A DNA stretch of 47,123 nt from Euryarchaeota archaeon Ods01 (GTDB taxonomy: Archaea > Halobacteriota > Halobacteria > Halobacteriales > Halorutilaceae), in the NCBI GenBank assembly GCA_028751095.1, contig JAQZCZ010000005.1, forward strand, positions 1-47,123. Direction: 5' to 3'. A program made the position numbers and the translations under genes. Numbering within the stretch: the first letter of the stretch is position 1; every line of letters begins with the position of its first letter. Below are positions 6,958 through 14,842 of this stretch, in pieces. Below the pieces are notes generated by a model, which was given only the letters and a program-made list of their open reading frames with translations, was not told where the DNA came from and did no database searches.

Positions 6958-7875
6958 TCAACGGTGGCGAGGAAGACCGCCGGCGAAGAGGTTGGTCCGG
7001 AAGCTGTCGGTGTAGCTACGTCCGCCGACACGGCGTCCGAAACGGAGAACACGTACGGTGCCGTCGAAGGTTATCTCGGTCTGTGTACGTTCACCGCGTC
7101 GGAGATGGGTTGTCCACCAGTCGGCTATCTTCTCGTTACGAAGGACAGCGCGCGTCTCAACGGTTGCGGTGTCGCGCGCGGGAAGCACGAAGTCGCCTAC
7201 GTCGCCGCCGCCGACACGTACACCGTTCATCTCAACCGCGTATCCGAGGTCCTCGAACCCGACGGAGAAGAAGTTAGGGTTCTCGACCGTAACTGACAGG
7301 TCAACGGGCGTCTCGGTGTCGTCGGCTTTCCCCCACGAGGCGTCAACCTCACGGACCTCGAAAAGCTTCTTTCCCAAGGCTCTGACCGACATCGGGTTCC
7401 GTGTCCGTATTGAGTCGAGTATATTCGTCGAGAACCGGCTCGTGTAGTTCGGCGTCTCAACCGAGATGGAGTCTACGGACGGATTGCGCCGCGGCAGGAC
7501 GCCCGCGAAGTCGATAGCCGACAGGTCGAGAGACGGCAGGTCGACGGTGAGATGTGGACGGATGACAAGACGCGTCTTCTCGCCGTTGTTGACGTGCGTC
7601 TTCCACCAGTCGAGGAGACGCGACCGGTGGATACGCGCAGAGAGATGTATAGTCGTGTTCCGCCGGTTGAGGGAGACGCCCTTCTTGTCAGACCTTGCGA
7701 CGCGCACCCCGTTCATCGAGGCGTCGTAACGGAGACCGACGCTGTCGATATGTACGTCTAAGAGATGTCCGCCGTCCAGCACGACGCGGGTCCGTATCTC
7801 GGACGACTCGTCGGTTATCTCGCCCCATTCGTTGGTGACGCGCCTGACGAGCGTCCCCTCCAGCGGAAGTTCCAC
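6958..7875 (-). CDS. LEA14-like (LEA type 2 / WHy domain) protein without the usual N-terminal membrane segment
   Basis: The coding frame has two LEA-2 (WHy) repeats. Each has a beta-sandwich pattern ending in a WW-H motif: DWWKTHVNNGEKTR in the first and DWWTTHLRRGERTQ in the second, with MNGVRVARSDKKG and MNGVRVGGGDVGD at equivalent places. LEA-2 proteins are tied to desiccation or stress tolerance. I chose the GTG at 7875 (305 aa), 37 nt after the Hsp20 stop; the frame stays open to an ATG at 8034, but that part is Arg/Ser-rich and lies within the Hsp20 gene. Relatives that I recall carry an N-terminal transmembrane helix, which is not visible here. Co-transcription with the heat-shock gene fits a stress role. 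Confidence 0.8.
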   Translation of the reverse strand: MELPLEGTLVRRVTNEWGEITDESSEIRTRVVLDGGHLLDVHIDSVGLRYDASMNGVRVARSDKKGVSLNRRNTTIHLSARIHRSRLLDWWKTHVNNGEKTRLVIRPHLTVDLPSLDLSAIDFAGVLPRRNPSVDSISVETPNYTSRFSTNILDSIRTRNPMSVRALGKKLFEVREVDASWGKADDTETPVDLSVTVENPNFFSVGFEDLGYAVEMNGVRVGGGDVGDFVLPARDTATVETRAVLRNEKIADWWTTHLRRGERTQTEITFDGTVRVLRFGRRVGGRSYTDSFRTNLFAGGLPRHR

Positions 7876-7912
7876 GTTCGGAGTTACCGCCGGATGTATT
7901 TCAAGATTGTTC

Positions 7913-8518
7913 TCAGAGGTCGAGTTCGTCGGAGATTTCGTCGATGAGCTTCTCCGTCTTCTGGTTCGCCTTGATATCGAGGTCCATGGCGACCTTCTGA
8001 AGGTCCCTGTAGGACATCTCCTCAAGTTCGTCAAGGCTCGTGGGATGCTCGACGCCCTCGTCGTCTCCTCCGTCCTCCTCTTCTTCGTCTGCCTCAGTCT
8101 CCTCCTCGTCGGATTCTTCGGTCTCCTCTTCCTCCGTCTCGGTCTCTTCCTCAGCCTGTTCTTCTTCCGTCTCTTCGACCTTCGGAAGCCGGATGCTCAG
8201 GACTCCGTTCTCGTATCCCGTCTCGGCGTCATCAACGTCTATCCGGTCTTCGGAAGGGACCGGCACGGATTCGTTGACGCTCGTTGGACGGCTCTCGCTG
8301 ATGGCTTCGTATCCCTCACGCCCGGATTCGCGTTCGGCGTGTATCTTGATTTCGCCGTCAACGAAACGGACATCTATACCGTCCTCGTCGAATCCCGGGA
8401 GGTTGACAAGAAGGAGAAACTCGTCAGGACTCTCGTAGATATCGACGGACGAAGGTAGCTTTTTGCCTATACGTCTCAGAATAGAGCCGGTGTTTTGACG
8501 AAGGTTTATATCGACCAT
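7913..8518 (-). CDS. small heat-shock protein (Hsp20/alpha-crystallin) with acidic linker and Rho_N/SAP-like C-terminal domain
   Basis: A 201-aa protein from the ATG at 8518. Residues about 22-116 are an alpha-crystallin domain ending in the classic GYENGVLSIRLPKVE motif. Next comes an almost pure Glu/Asp/Thr tract of about 45 residues, then a 40-residue C-terminal domain (LDELEEMSYRDLQKVAMDLD and onward to LIDEISDEL) that resembles Rho_N/HeH/SAP-like nucleic-acid-binding helices. The IxI/V tail usual for Hsp20 oligomer locking is absent. Small Hsps hold unfolding proteins; the extra domain might tether the chaperone to nucleic acid (inference). It is followed by the LEA14-like gene. Confidence 0.88.
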   Translation of the reverse strand: MVDINLRQNTGSILRRIGKKLPSSVDIYESPDEFLLLVNLPGFDEDGIDVRFVDGEIKIHAERESGREGYEAISESRPTSVNESVPVPSEDRIDVDDAETGYENGVLSIRLPKVEETEEEQAEEETETEEEETEESDEEETEADEEEEDGGDDEGVEHPTSLDELEEMSYRDLQKVAMDLDIKANQKTEKLIDEISDELDL

Positions 8519-8540
8519 ACTACTAAAGAACGGAGGAGAG

Positions 8541-8549
8541 GCATAAGCT
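8541..8549 (-). promoter_or_regulatory. box A of the Hsp20 gene
   Basis: On the minus strand AAGCTTATGC lies about 26 nt before the ATG at 8518, which suits a leaderless transcript. Confidence 0.5.
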
Positions 8550-8567
8550 TTTCTTCGACTTATCGGC

Positions 8568-9686
8568 TCAGGCGTCGGTTTCGTAGACGTAGACAACGCC
8601 GTCAACGTAGACGACGAAGCTACCGTCGTCAAGTTCGGTGACACGCCGGTTGCTGTCGATAGCTACGTCTACGAGGTCTTCGAGGCTGTCGAGACGGACC
8701 TCGCCTTCGGCGTAGACGGTCGAGGCGGAGCCACGCGAAATCCATTCGTCGAACTCGTCGCGTGCGCGCTCAAACTCGATACGTTCGACGGTTTCGGACG
8801 GCAGGTCGAACAGTCCACGGCGACGCGCCCAGACGGTAGCGCCCGCGCCGAACGCGGCGACGAGGACGGCTAAGACGGAGGCGTAAGCTTCGAGGAACGA
8901 CGGCTCGATTTCGGTGACAACGGTCTCGGTAGCGTCCTGCTCGCGGTCGCCCTCTGCCTCCGACCGGACGGTATACGTGCCAACGTCAGGCTCGATTACG
9001 AGACGGTCGTTACGTGTGTCGGTGAACTCCTCGCCGTCAACCTCGGTCTCGATAGCCGCGTCGGCGAGAACGACGACCTCAGTCTGTCCGGGAGAGGCTT
9101 CGAGGTCGTCCTCTATCTCCTCGATACGTTCGAGAACACGCGAGATGTTGGTGGAGAAATCGACGGTGAGCGGTTCGTCGGGCGGGAGGGCGTCAACCTC
9201 GGCGGACTCGTTGCCCTCGACGGTTCGCCAGTACTCGACCGTCTCGTCGTCGACCTCGTCGGCGGCGCGGAGTATGACGGTTATCTCGGCGCGCGCGGTC
9301 GCAGGCTCGGCGTCTCCCGAGTGGTTGAGACGGTAGGTACCGTTCAGGACGGGCGAAACGCGCGTGAAGTAGAGGGTCCGGTCTTCGAGGACAACGCCCT
9401 CGTCGAAGACGACCGCATCGCGCTCAACCGCCGCGCCGTGTTCGAACGACGACGAGGTGGTCCATGTCGCTGTCACGCGCTGGTCAGCCACCGTCTCGGT
9501 CGTCGTGTGCGCCGTGTAGCCGACGTAGAAGCCGCCGAGAGCGACGAGAGCAAGGACGACGACGATGACGGGGTAGCGGCGGTCAAGGAGGTACTTACTG
9601 CGGTCGGAGACGCGTTCGTCGAAAAGAGCGGCGAGGGTGTCGAGAGCTGTGTCGTCGTCCGAGCGCCGGTCATCTTCGTCCTCCAT
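8568..9686 (-). CDS. DUF5305-family membrane protein of the signal-peptidase cluster
   Basis: A 372-aa protein with a cytoplasmic N-terminus, a membrane helix at about residues 38-58 (YPVIVVVLALVALGGFYVGY), a beta-rich exported region of about 220 residues, a second membrane helix (SVLAVLVAAFGAGATVWA) and a cytoplasmic C-terminal domain. This architecture matches DUF5305 proteins, which in haloarchaea occur beside SipW-type signal peptidases. The function is not established; an accessory role in processing or assembling the secreted proteins encoded nearby is inferred. It has its own promoter. Confidence 0.85.
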   Translation of the reverse strand: MEDEDDRRSDDDTALDTLAALFDERVSDRSKYLLDRRYPVIVVVLALVALGGFYVGYTAHTTTETVADQRVTATWTTSSSFEHGAAVERDAVVFDEGVVLEDRTLYFTRVSPVLNGTYRLNHSGDAEPATARAEITVILRAADEVDDETVEYWRTVEGNESAEVDALPPDEPLTVDFSTNISRVLERIEEIEDDLEASPGQTEVVVLADAAIETEVDGEEFTDTRNDRLVIEPDVGTYTVRSEAEGDREQDATETVVTEIEPSFLEAYASVLAVLVAAFGAGATVWARRRGLFDLPSETVERIEFERARDEFDEWISRGSASTVYAEGEVRLDSLEDLVDVAIDSNRRVTELDDGSFVVYVDGVVYVYETDA

Positions 9687-9699
9687 TCTGTCTAAGTAT

Positions 9700-9719
9700 C
9701 AGACGTCTGTGTATAAAAT
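9700..9719 (-). promoter_or_regulatory. strong box A (9711-9719) and adjoining 10-bp palindrome of the DUF5305 gene
   Basis: On the minus strand ATTTTATAC is centred about 29 nt before the ATG at 9686. CAGACGTCTG at 9700-9709 is a perfect palindrome between the box and the start, a good place for a repressor. Confidence 0.6.
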
Positions 9720-9730
9720 TTGAGGGGTTG

Positions 9731-10540
9731 TTACGCCCTTAGCTCCACCGTAGTCTGCCCCTCGTCGCCTTCTAATACCACATCTGCGTCCTGCACGGGA
9801 GCTTGGCTGCCTCCGCCGCCGCCTTCTTCTCGGAACCTATCGAACTCAAAGACGTACTCCTCACCTGGCTCAAGCGTAACTGTCTGAGTTAAGTCCTGAA
9901 CATCCCCACCGACAACTATGGTACTATCGACCACTGAGTTATCTTCGAACAGGAGTATCCCGTCGGGATTGTGACCACCGACCTGATACGCGTCCGGGTT
10001 GTTAGTCCAGTCGACACCTACTCCGACTAGCTCAACGGGGACATCCGAGGGGTTCGTGAGTGTAAACTCGTACGCGCCGCTACCCCGAGAGTTAACCGTT
10101 CCTTCAACGTCTTCGATAGCCGCCACCTGCGGAACGGCAAACTCCCTTTCAAGTTCGATGTTACCGAGTATACTGCCGCCGTCCTGTAGAACTGCGTCTA
10201 CCTGAACGGAGACCGGACTGTCCGTCCCGTCTATCTCAACCTCCTGAGACTCGCCCGCGCCGAGGGTGAACTCTTCCGGCGTAGCGCCGCCGTAGTCAAG
10301 GTCGTCGCTGTCGAGAGTTACCTCCATCTCAACGTTGGTTAGGTTGGTAAAGACAGAAGTTTCGTCAGCTATATCGGCGTTTTCGATTGCGAGGTACGCG
10401 TTCGGGTCGTCGGCGACGTTGACCGAGGCGGTCCGGCTACCGGAGATATCGCTGAATGCGACGGTTCCGGTTGCCGTCATGATAGCTCCCCCTGTAATCA
10501 TGCCGAGAGCGGTTCGGCGCGTGACTTTCTTCCTGTCCAT
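9731..10540 (-). CDS. secreted Tat-type protein, candidate SipW-type peptidase substrate
   Basis: A 269-aa protein beginning MDRKKVTRRTALGMITGGAI. The twin Arg followed by a hydrophobic stretch resembles a Tat signal, and the segment continues into TGTVAFSD, close to the GTGAFT motif seen in the neighbouring secreted proteins. The mature part is beta-rich and acidic, with a GGGGG linker near the C-terminus and no anchoring helix. It resembles DUF1102-type haloarchaeal secreted proteins. Its start overlaps the stop of the winged-helix regulator by 1 nt. A structural role in a surface layer or fibre is inferred from its neighbours. Confidence 0.75.
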   Translation of the reverse strand: MDRKKVTRRTALGMITGGAIMTATGTVAFSDISGSRTASVNVADDPNAYLAIENADIADETSVFTNLTNVEMEVTLDSDDLDYGGATPEEFTLGAGESQEVEIDGTDSPVSVQVDAVLQDGGSILGNIELEREFAVPQVAAIEDVEGTVNSRGSGAYEFTLTNPSDVPVELVGVGVDWTNNPDAYQVGGHNPDGILLFEDNSVVDSTIVVGGDVQDLTQTVTLEPGEEYVFEFDRFREEGGGGGSQAPVQDADVVLEGDEGQTTVELRA

Positions 10541-11079
10541 TATACCTCAGGCGGCTCCTCGGTGGCTCCGAGACGGTTCTTACAGCTCCTGTGCGCATGA
10601 TAAGCCGACGAAACGCCGAAGACGACGACGATGAGCGCCGCCCAGACGAGTCCCGAGAGGTCGGGGTAGATACCGGACCACGCCGCAACGACGACGAGAG
10701 CCGAGATAAGCGAGAGACCGACGTAGTACTTGCTCCAAGGGATGGAGTCGCCGGAGACAACCTCCATGTAGACCTCGATATCCTCGCCGCGTTCCGTGAG
10801 GGAAACGGTTCTGCCGTCGTAGTCTACAACGCCCGCGTCCTCCATCGCAGGCAGATGGCTCTGTTTCATCGCGGTGTAGACGCGTTTCCGCTCGTCGGAG
10901 CTTAACGCGTCAGGGTCTTTGCCGTACTCCCAAGCGGCGACCTTTTCGGCAAGTTCGGAGACATCGAGCGCGTCCTGCCCAGCTTCGCAGGCGTGTAGGG
11001 CGTACCGACGACGGCGGTTGCTGAGTAGCGAGAAAACTTCGTCTCGGTCTGTCGCCACCCCCATGTTCTGTGTCCCCAT
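10540..11079 (-). CDS. winged-helix regulator with two membrane helices
   Basis: From the ATG at 11079 this gives 179 aa. The N-terminal 95 residues form a winged-helix domain of the haloarchaeal type that opens with DEVFSLLSNRRRRYALHAC and continues through a wing ending VVDYDGRTVSLTERG. Two hydrophobic helices follow (YYVGLSLISALVVVAAWSG and LVWAALIVVVFGVSSAY), then a short polar tail. Membrane-tethered winged-helix proteins probably regulate adjacent genes in response to envelope signals (inference). Alternative ATGs at 11109 and 11064 exist; the box A near 11126 places the transcription start near 11100, which favours 11079. Confidence 0.8.
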   Translation of the reverse strand: MGTQNMGVATDRDEVFSLLSNRRRRYALHACEAGQDALDVSELAEKVAAWEYGKDPDALSSDERKRVYTAMKQSHLPAMEDAGVVDYDGRTVSLTERGEDIEVYMEVVSGDSIPWSKYYVGLSLISALVVVAAWSGIYPDLSGLVWAALIVVVFGVSSAYHAHRSCKNRLGATEEPPEV

Positions 11080-11419
11080 CTTGGTACATATAGGTGAATA
11101 GTTACTCATAAGAGCTTCGTCTTAATTATGAGATAGATGATTATCCTTCATGGTCATAAGCCTCAAATGAAAGAGTTATGGAGTCTGACAGACCTTGTAA
11201 GGCAAGCTTAACCAGACGGCAACGGAGGAGTGAACTGCAGGATAGACTCGCAAGGAAGTGTTTTTCGATATGTGCCGAATAGACCATAGACAGACATGAA
11301 TTGGCGTATATTCCTGACACACCGAAACCTATCAACGGTTGGGGCATACAACTACGCAAGAGATGGGTCGGCGTGGGACACAACCGGTATACGTAGCCAC
11401 CAACGACCCCCCACGTGGA
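11080..11419. promoter_or_regulatory. 340-bp divergent control region of the secretion cluster
   Basis: No convincing gene was found here. The left end carries a minus-strand box A (CATAATTAAG, 11121-11130) for the regulator gene. The right end carries a plus-strand box A (GGTATACGT, 11386-11394) about 28 nt before the ATG at 11420. The interior (11130-11300) is more AT-rich than its surroundings. An 80-codon minus-strand frame at 11141-11383 lacks coding character. Confidence 0.5.
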
Positions 11420-11949
11420 ATGGAACTCCTCAGACCGTTAGGCATCGGACTGGTGTTCGTAGGTGCATTCTTAGCGGTGACCGGAAGCAGTGCCTTCGAC
11501 GCGAACGAAGCCAGCAGAGGGATGGCTATCGAGACCGCGGAGGACGAGGAAGCCTTTTCGGTGTCGAATACCCTGGAGAGGAGCCTGTCGAGCTGGAGTC
11601 AAGCGACGCGACCGGAGGAGGGGGGTGTGTTTTCTTCGCTTGCGCTGATTTTGAGTACGACGGTGTAACTGTGGTAGTTCTCACCGACAACTCAGGGGGA
11701 CTGACGGTTGATAGCATTGAGACGGAAGTCAACAACGATGATATCACCGGAGGGGACGGGGTCAGGGACGAGCCTTCCACCGAACTACGCGAGGTTGTGG
11801 GTGACTTCCGCTGTCCGTCGAGTGGAAGTTTCCTCGGGCAAGGGGGTCAAGATAGCAGGGAGGAGGTAGTTACAGTAGATGTGCAGACGAGCGGCGGAGT
11901 TGAAGTTGAGATTGAGCGCGAGGTGGATGTCGAATGTATCCCAGACTGA
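11420..11949 (+). pseudogene. frameshifted secreted protein of the signal-peptidase cluster
   Basis: The 5' part reads MELLRPLGIGLVFVGAFLAV, then TGSSAFDANEASRGMAIETAEDEEA. This is a signal anchor followed by the conserved AF motif of the cluster's substrates. The reading frame then has to move by -1 at the T4 run at about 11553-11556: the downstream frame continues GVEYPGEEPVELESSDATGG and ends at 11949 with VDVECIPD. One extra T would restore a continuous 177-aa protein. It is either a disrupted gene, a sequencing or assembly error, or a programmed -1 shift. The downstream part has several Cys (CVFFAC, CPSS, ECIPD), unusual for a secreted haloarchaeal protein. Confidence 0.75.
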
Positions 11950-11996
11950 GGTTCGTCGCCTTCTGCCGTTTTAATCCGCGCTTAGTCCGAGTATGT

Positions 11997-12016
11997 CTAC
12001 CTTTTACGAAAAGTAG
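11997..12016. terminator. imperfect stem-loop after the frameshifted gene
   Basis: CTAC(C)TTTT and AAAAGTAG form an inverted repeat with a 3-nt loop and one bulge, about 50 nt after the stop at 11949. It may be a transcription terminator or part of the promoter region of the next gene. Confidence 0.35.
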
Positions 12017-12082
12017 GACGAGCCTAACCGTTTTCAGGCGGCACATAACAAAGGGAGTGTGGCTATAACGTGAGGGTGAAGC

Positions 12083-12613
12083 ATGGACATGAACCGCAGA
12101 AAAGTACTGGTCGGTCTTGGAGCAGCGGCGGCGGGAACAGGCGTAGTCTTCGGTACGGGAGCGTTCACGCAGGTTGAGGCAGAAAGGGACGTAGAGATTG
12201 ACGTCGCGGACGACTCAGTGGCATTCCTCGCGCTTATTCCAGGAGCCACAGAGTTCGTTGAAGAAGACGAAGACGGTGTAGTGGGAGTTGACCTCAGAAG
12301 TAGCGAAGAGGGAGGAGATGGTGTGAACCTCGACGCATATACTGAAATAGCGGATGCGCTCACGGTAGAGAACCAAGGTGGTCAAGAAGTTGACCTGAGT
12401 GTTGAGGTTGAGGTAGAAAACAACAGCGACGAAGGTGTCACGCTCGTCTTCGAAGAAGAAACGCTGGGCAGCGGAGGCTCGACAAATGCCGACCTCCAAG
12501 TTGCGACCGGAGACGCCGACACAGCTGGCACTGAGCTTGAGGGAACCCTACCCAACGACTTAGGAGATAACGACGTAACCCTCACGATAACCGCCGACGC
12601 GGGCGAAGAATAG
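12083..12613 (+). CDS. secreted Tat-type protein, candidate SipW-type peptidase substrate
   Basis: A 176-aa protein with a Tat-like signal, MNRRKVLVGLGAAAAGTGVV, followed by FGTGAFTQVEAERDVEIDVA. The GAFT(Q/S) motif just after the hydrophobic core recurs in the cluster and probably marks the cleavage site of the SipW-type peptidase encoded at 13727. The mature protein is highly acidic and beta-rich, with no anchor. GAGGGTGA (12072-12079) is a good ribosome-binding site; starts at 12083 and 12089 are both possible, and the second gives the family-like MNRRK start. Confidence 0.8.
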   Translation: MDMNRRKVLVGLGAAAAGTGVVFGTGAFTQVEAERDVEIDVADDSVAFLALIPGATEFVEEDEDGVVGVDLRSSEEGGDGVNLDAYTEIADALTVENQGGQEVDLSVEVEVENNSDEGVTLVFEEETLGSGGSTNADLQVATGDADTAGTELEGTLPNDLGDNDVTLTITADAGEE

Positions 12614-12663
12614 AAACGCAAGCCTAACCAAAGGCTTCGAATCCTCCGAAATAAGCAAGGAAC

Positions 12664-13689
12664 TTGAACCACAGACTCGCCGCCGTCGGTATCCTCACCC
12701 TAGCCTTAGCTCTAGCTGTAGGCACGGGAGCGTTCACGTCGGGAGACGAGCTTACCGGAGTCGACACGTCCGGCTCGGTCTACTTCTCGCCGCAGGAAGG
12801 ACCTAACGGCGACGCCTACGCGACCGTCGAAGACGGCGAGATAAGCCTCGTCGTCGACCGACTCAACGCGCAGGCGGAGACCGTCGTCGACGACCTGTTC
12901 GTCGTGGGCTACGACGGAGACGGGACCGCTGAGGTCTGGGTCGAACACGGCTCCGACGCGGTGACTTTCTACGGAGCGGCGTCGCCAATCGAAGACGGCG
13001 GACCTGACGAACGGCTCTTCCTATCGGGCGACGAGACGGCGTCGGTAGGAATGTCGGTCGAGACAGGCTCGGCGGACGTTCTTCTCGACGAGGTGACGCT
13101 CGTCGCCCTTCTGCCGGACGAGGAGGGCTTCGAGTTCGAGACACCCGAAACAGGAGGTGCGGGCGAAGGTCTGGTCGAGACGGAGACCGAAACGGCGACC
13201 GACGACGACAGGACGCGCGTCTCCGTCGATGTGGGTGAGATAAGCGTCGGCTTCAGACAGCCCGAGTTTGCCTTCGAAACCTCGGTTTCGGAGAGCGAGA
13301 TAGGCGTGAGACAGACGGGAGTTGCCGGACAGGTAGCCACGGTTATCGACGACGACGCCCCCGAAACTGAGGAGACGGTGGTGGTCGAGTCCGAGATACG
13401 TAACACCGGCACGGCGTCGGGAACGACCGCGGCGGCACTACGCGTTAACGGACGCGCCATCGACACGCGCGATGTCGAACTCGGTCCCGACGAGGCGACC
13501 AACATCTCGTTCGTCGTGGGCTTCGACCAGCCCGGGCAGTACGAGGTCGCTGTCGGCGAGTCAGAGCCGGTTACGGTGTCGGTGACCGACGCCAGCCCTG
13601 ACCTGCTACCGTTCGCCGCCGTCGCGCTACTCGCGCCTCTGGTCGCCGTCTTCCTGATGTTGAGACGGAGACGTGAGGAGAACGAGTAA
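12664..13689 (+). CDS. DUF1102-type secreted, membrane-anchored protein
   Basis: A 341-aa protein starting with TTG (preceded by AAGGA). It has a signal segment (GILTLALALAVGTGAFTSG), then a DUF1102-like domain with SGSVYFSPQEGPNGDAYA and alternating beta strands. A long Thr/Glu-rich linker leads to a CARDB-like beta domain (about residues 225-310), a C-terminal membrane helix and a basic tail (RRRREENE). It is probably anchored on the cell surface. The GTGAFTS motif matches the neighbouring secreted proteins. It lies 37 nt before the signal peptidase gene and is probably a substrate or scaffold (inference). Confidence 0.8.
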   Translation: MNHRLAAVGILTLALALAVGTGAFTSGDELTGVDTSGSVYFSPQEGPNGDAYATVEDGEISLVVDRLNAQAETVVDDLFVVGYDGDGTAEVWVEHGSDAVTFYGAASPIEDGGPDERLFLSGDETASVGMSVETGSADVLLDEVTLVALLPDEEGFEFETPETGGAGEGLVETETETATDDDRTRVSVDVGEISVGFRQPEFAFETSVSESEIGVRQTGVAGQVATVIDDDAPETEETVVVESEIRNTGTASGTTAAALRVNGRAIDTRDVELGPDEATNISFVVGFDQPGQYEVAVGESEPVTVSVTDASPDLLPFAAVALLAPLVAVFLMLRRRREENE

Positions 13690-13726
13690 ACCGTGCCGAT
13701 ATAACGTCCGAGTGCGTAGGTAAGAT

Positions 13727-14842
13727 ATGCGAACGGCGGAGACCGTCCTGACCGTCCTTCTCCTAGCGGGAGTCGCGGCTCTCGTAGCCGGTCAGGCGCT
13801 CGGATATCCCGTCCTCCTCGGATTCGTTGAGACGGGGAGCATGTCGCCCGAAATGGAGGCGGGCGACGGCTTTATCGCCGTTCCTTCGTTCCTAACAGGC
13901 TCGCCCTCGGTCGGCGATGTCGTCGTGTTCGAAGCCGAGGAGGTGCAGGACGGCGGGCTGGTTACCCACCGTATCGTGGGGGAAACCGACGAGGGCTACG
14001 TAACCAAGGGCGACGCGAATCCGTTCACCGACCAAGACGGCGGAGAGCCTTACGTAACCGAGGACGCGGTCCTGTCGGAGGCGTTGGCAGTCGGCGGTAA
14101 CGTGGTGACGGTCCCGCGTCTCGGAATGGCGGTCGAAACGGTTCGTGGGGCTGTCGCAGGTCTGTTAGCGTTCGTCGGAATAGGTACGGCGGCAGGTACG
14201 CAGATAAGCGGCGTCGTTCTGTTCGTCTTCGGTGTCGTCCTGCTCGTCGCCGCGTCCCTCGACAGTAGGAGAGGGGCTAAGGAAAGAAGCAGGAACAGGT
14301 CACGCAAACGCGAGTCTGTCATGGACGCACGTCTCGTTCTCATCGCCCTCGTCGCACTCGTCCTTCTCCCCGCAAACATCGTCATGGTCGGCGGAACCGG
14401 CGTTCAGGAGCTGACGACGACCGGAGCCGTCGAAGGAGAAGAGACGGGCGAAACCGTGGACCGTGAGGTTACGGTGAGAAACGACGGATTTGTCGCTATG
14501 CTCGTCGTTCTCGAACCGAGAGACGGAGCCGAGGTAAGCCAGAGGGTCGTCGAGCTACCCGCAGGTGAGACGGCGACGGTAACCGCGACAACGCCCGCAC
14601 CCGAGCAGAATGTCGAGAGAACCGATAGGATACACGAGTACCGTTACTTCCTCCTGCTTCCCGCGTCTTTCGTCGAGAGTCTCCACTCAACCGCTCCGGT
14701 ACTCGCGCTCGCCGCGGTTAACGGCGTTCTCCTGACAGGCGTCGCCGGACTCGTCGTCGGTCTCCTCGGATACGGAAAGGTACGTATACGGGAGACCGAA
14801 CGCCGGACACCGTACACAAGACGGCTCAGAAACCTTCTCTAA
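13727..14842 (+). CDS. signal peptidase I of the SipW/ER type (S26B) with an extra C-terminal membrane domain
   Basis: A 371-aa protein. An N-terminal membrane helix is followed by VETGSMSPEMEAGD, with the nucleophile Ser38; VTHRIV, where His81 replaces the bacterial Lys; and TKGDANPFTDQ, with Asp96. The Ser/His arrangement defines the S26B group that includes SipW and the eukaryotic signal-peptidase catalytic subunit. After a second membrane helix and an Arg-rich cytoplasmic loop there is a third helix, a beta-rich exterior domain and a fourth helix. That extra half is not part of the minimal peptidase. The gene sits among secreted proteins that share a GAF motif, which suggests a dedicated peptidase. 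Its stop overlaps the converging 42-aa gene. Confidence 0.9.
   Translation: MRTAETVLTVLLLAGVAALVAGQALGYPVLLGFVETGSMSPEMEAGDGFIAVPSFLTGSPSVGDVVVFEAEEVQDGGLVTHRIVGETDEGYVTKGDANPFTDQDGGEPYVTEDAVLSEALAVGGNVVTVPRLGMAVETVRGAVAGLLAFVGIGTAAGTQISGVVLFVFGVVLLVAASLDSRRGAKERSRNRSRKRESVMDARLVLIALVALVLLPANIVMVGGTGVQELTTTGAVEGEETGETVDREVTVRNDGFVAMLVVLEPRDGAEVSQRVVELPAGETATVTATTPAPEQNVERTDRIHEYRYFLLLPASFVESLHSTAPVLALAAVNGVLLTGVAGLVVGLLGYGKVRIRETERRTPYTRRLRNLL

Noticed and set aside
7876-8034. N-terminal extension of the LEA14-like protein
   Set aside because: It is an Arg/Ser-rich overlap with the 3' end of the Hsp20 gene in another frame.
11141-11383. 80-codon minus-strand frame in the control region
   Set aside because: Low-GC third positions, no start-site signal, and no similarity that I recognise; treated as noncoding.
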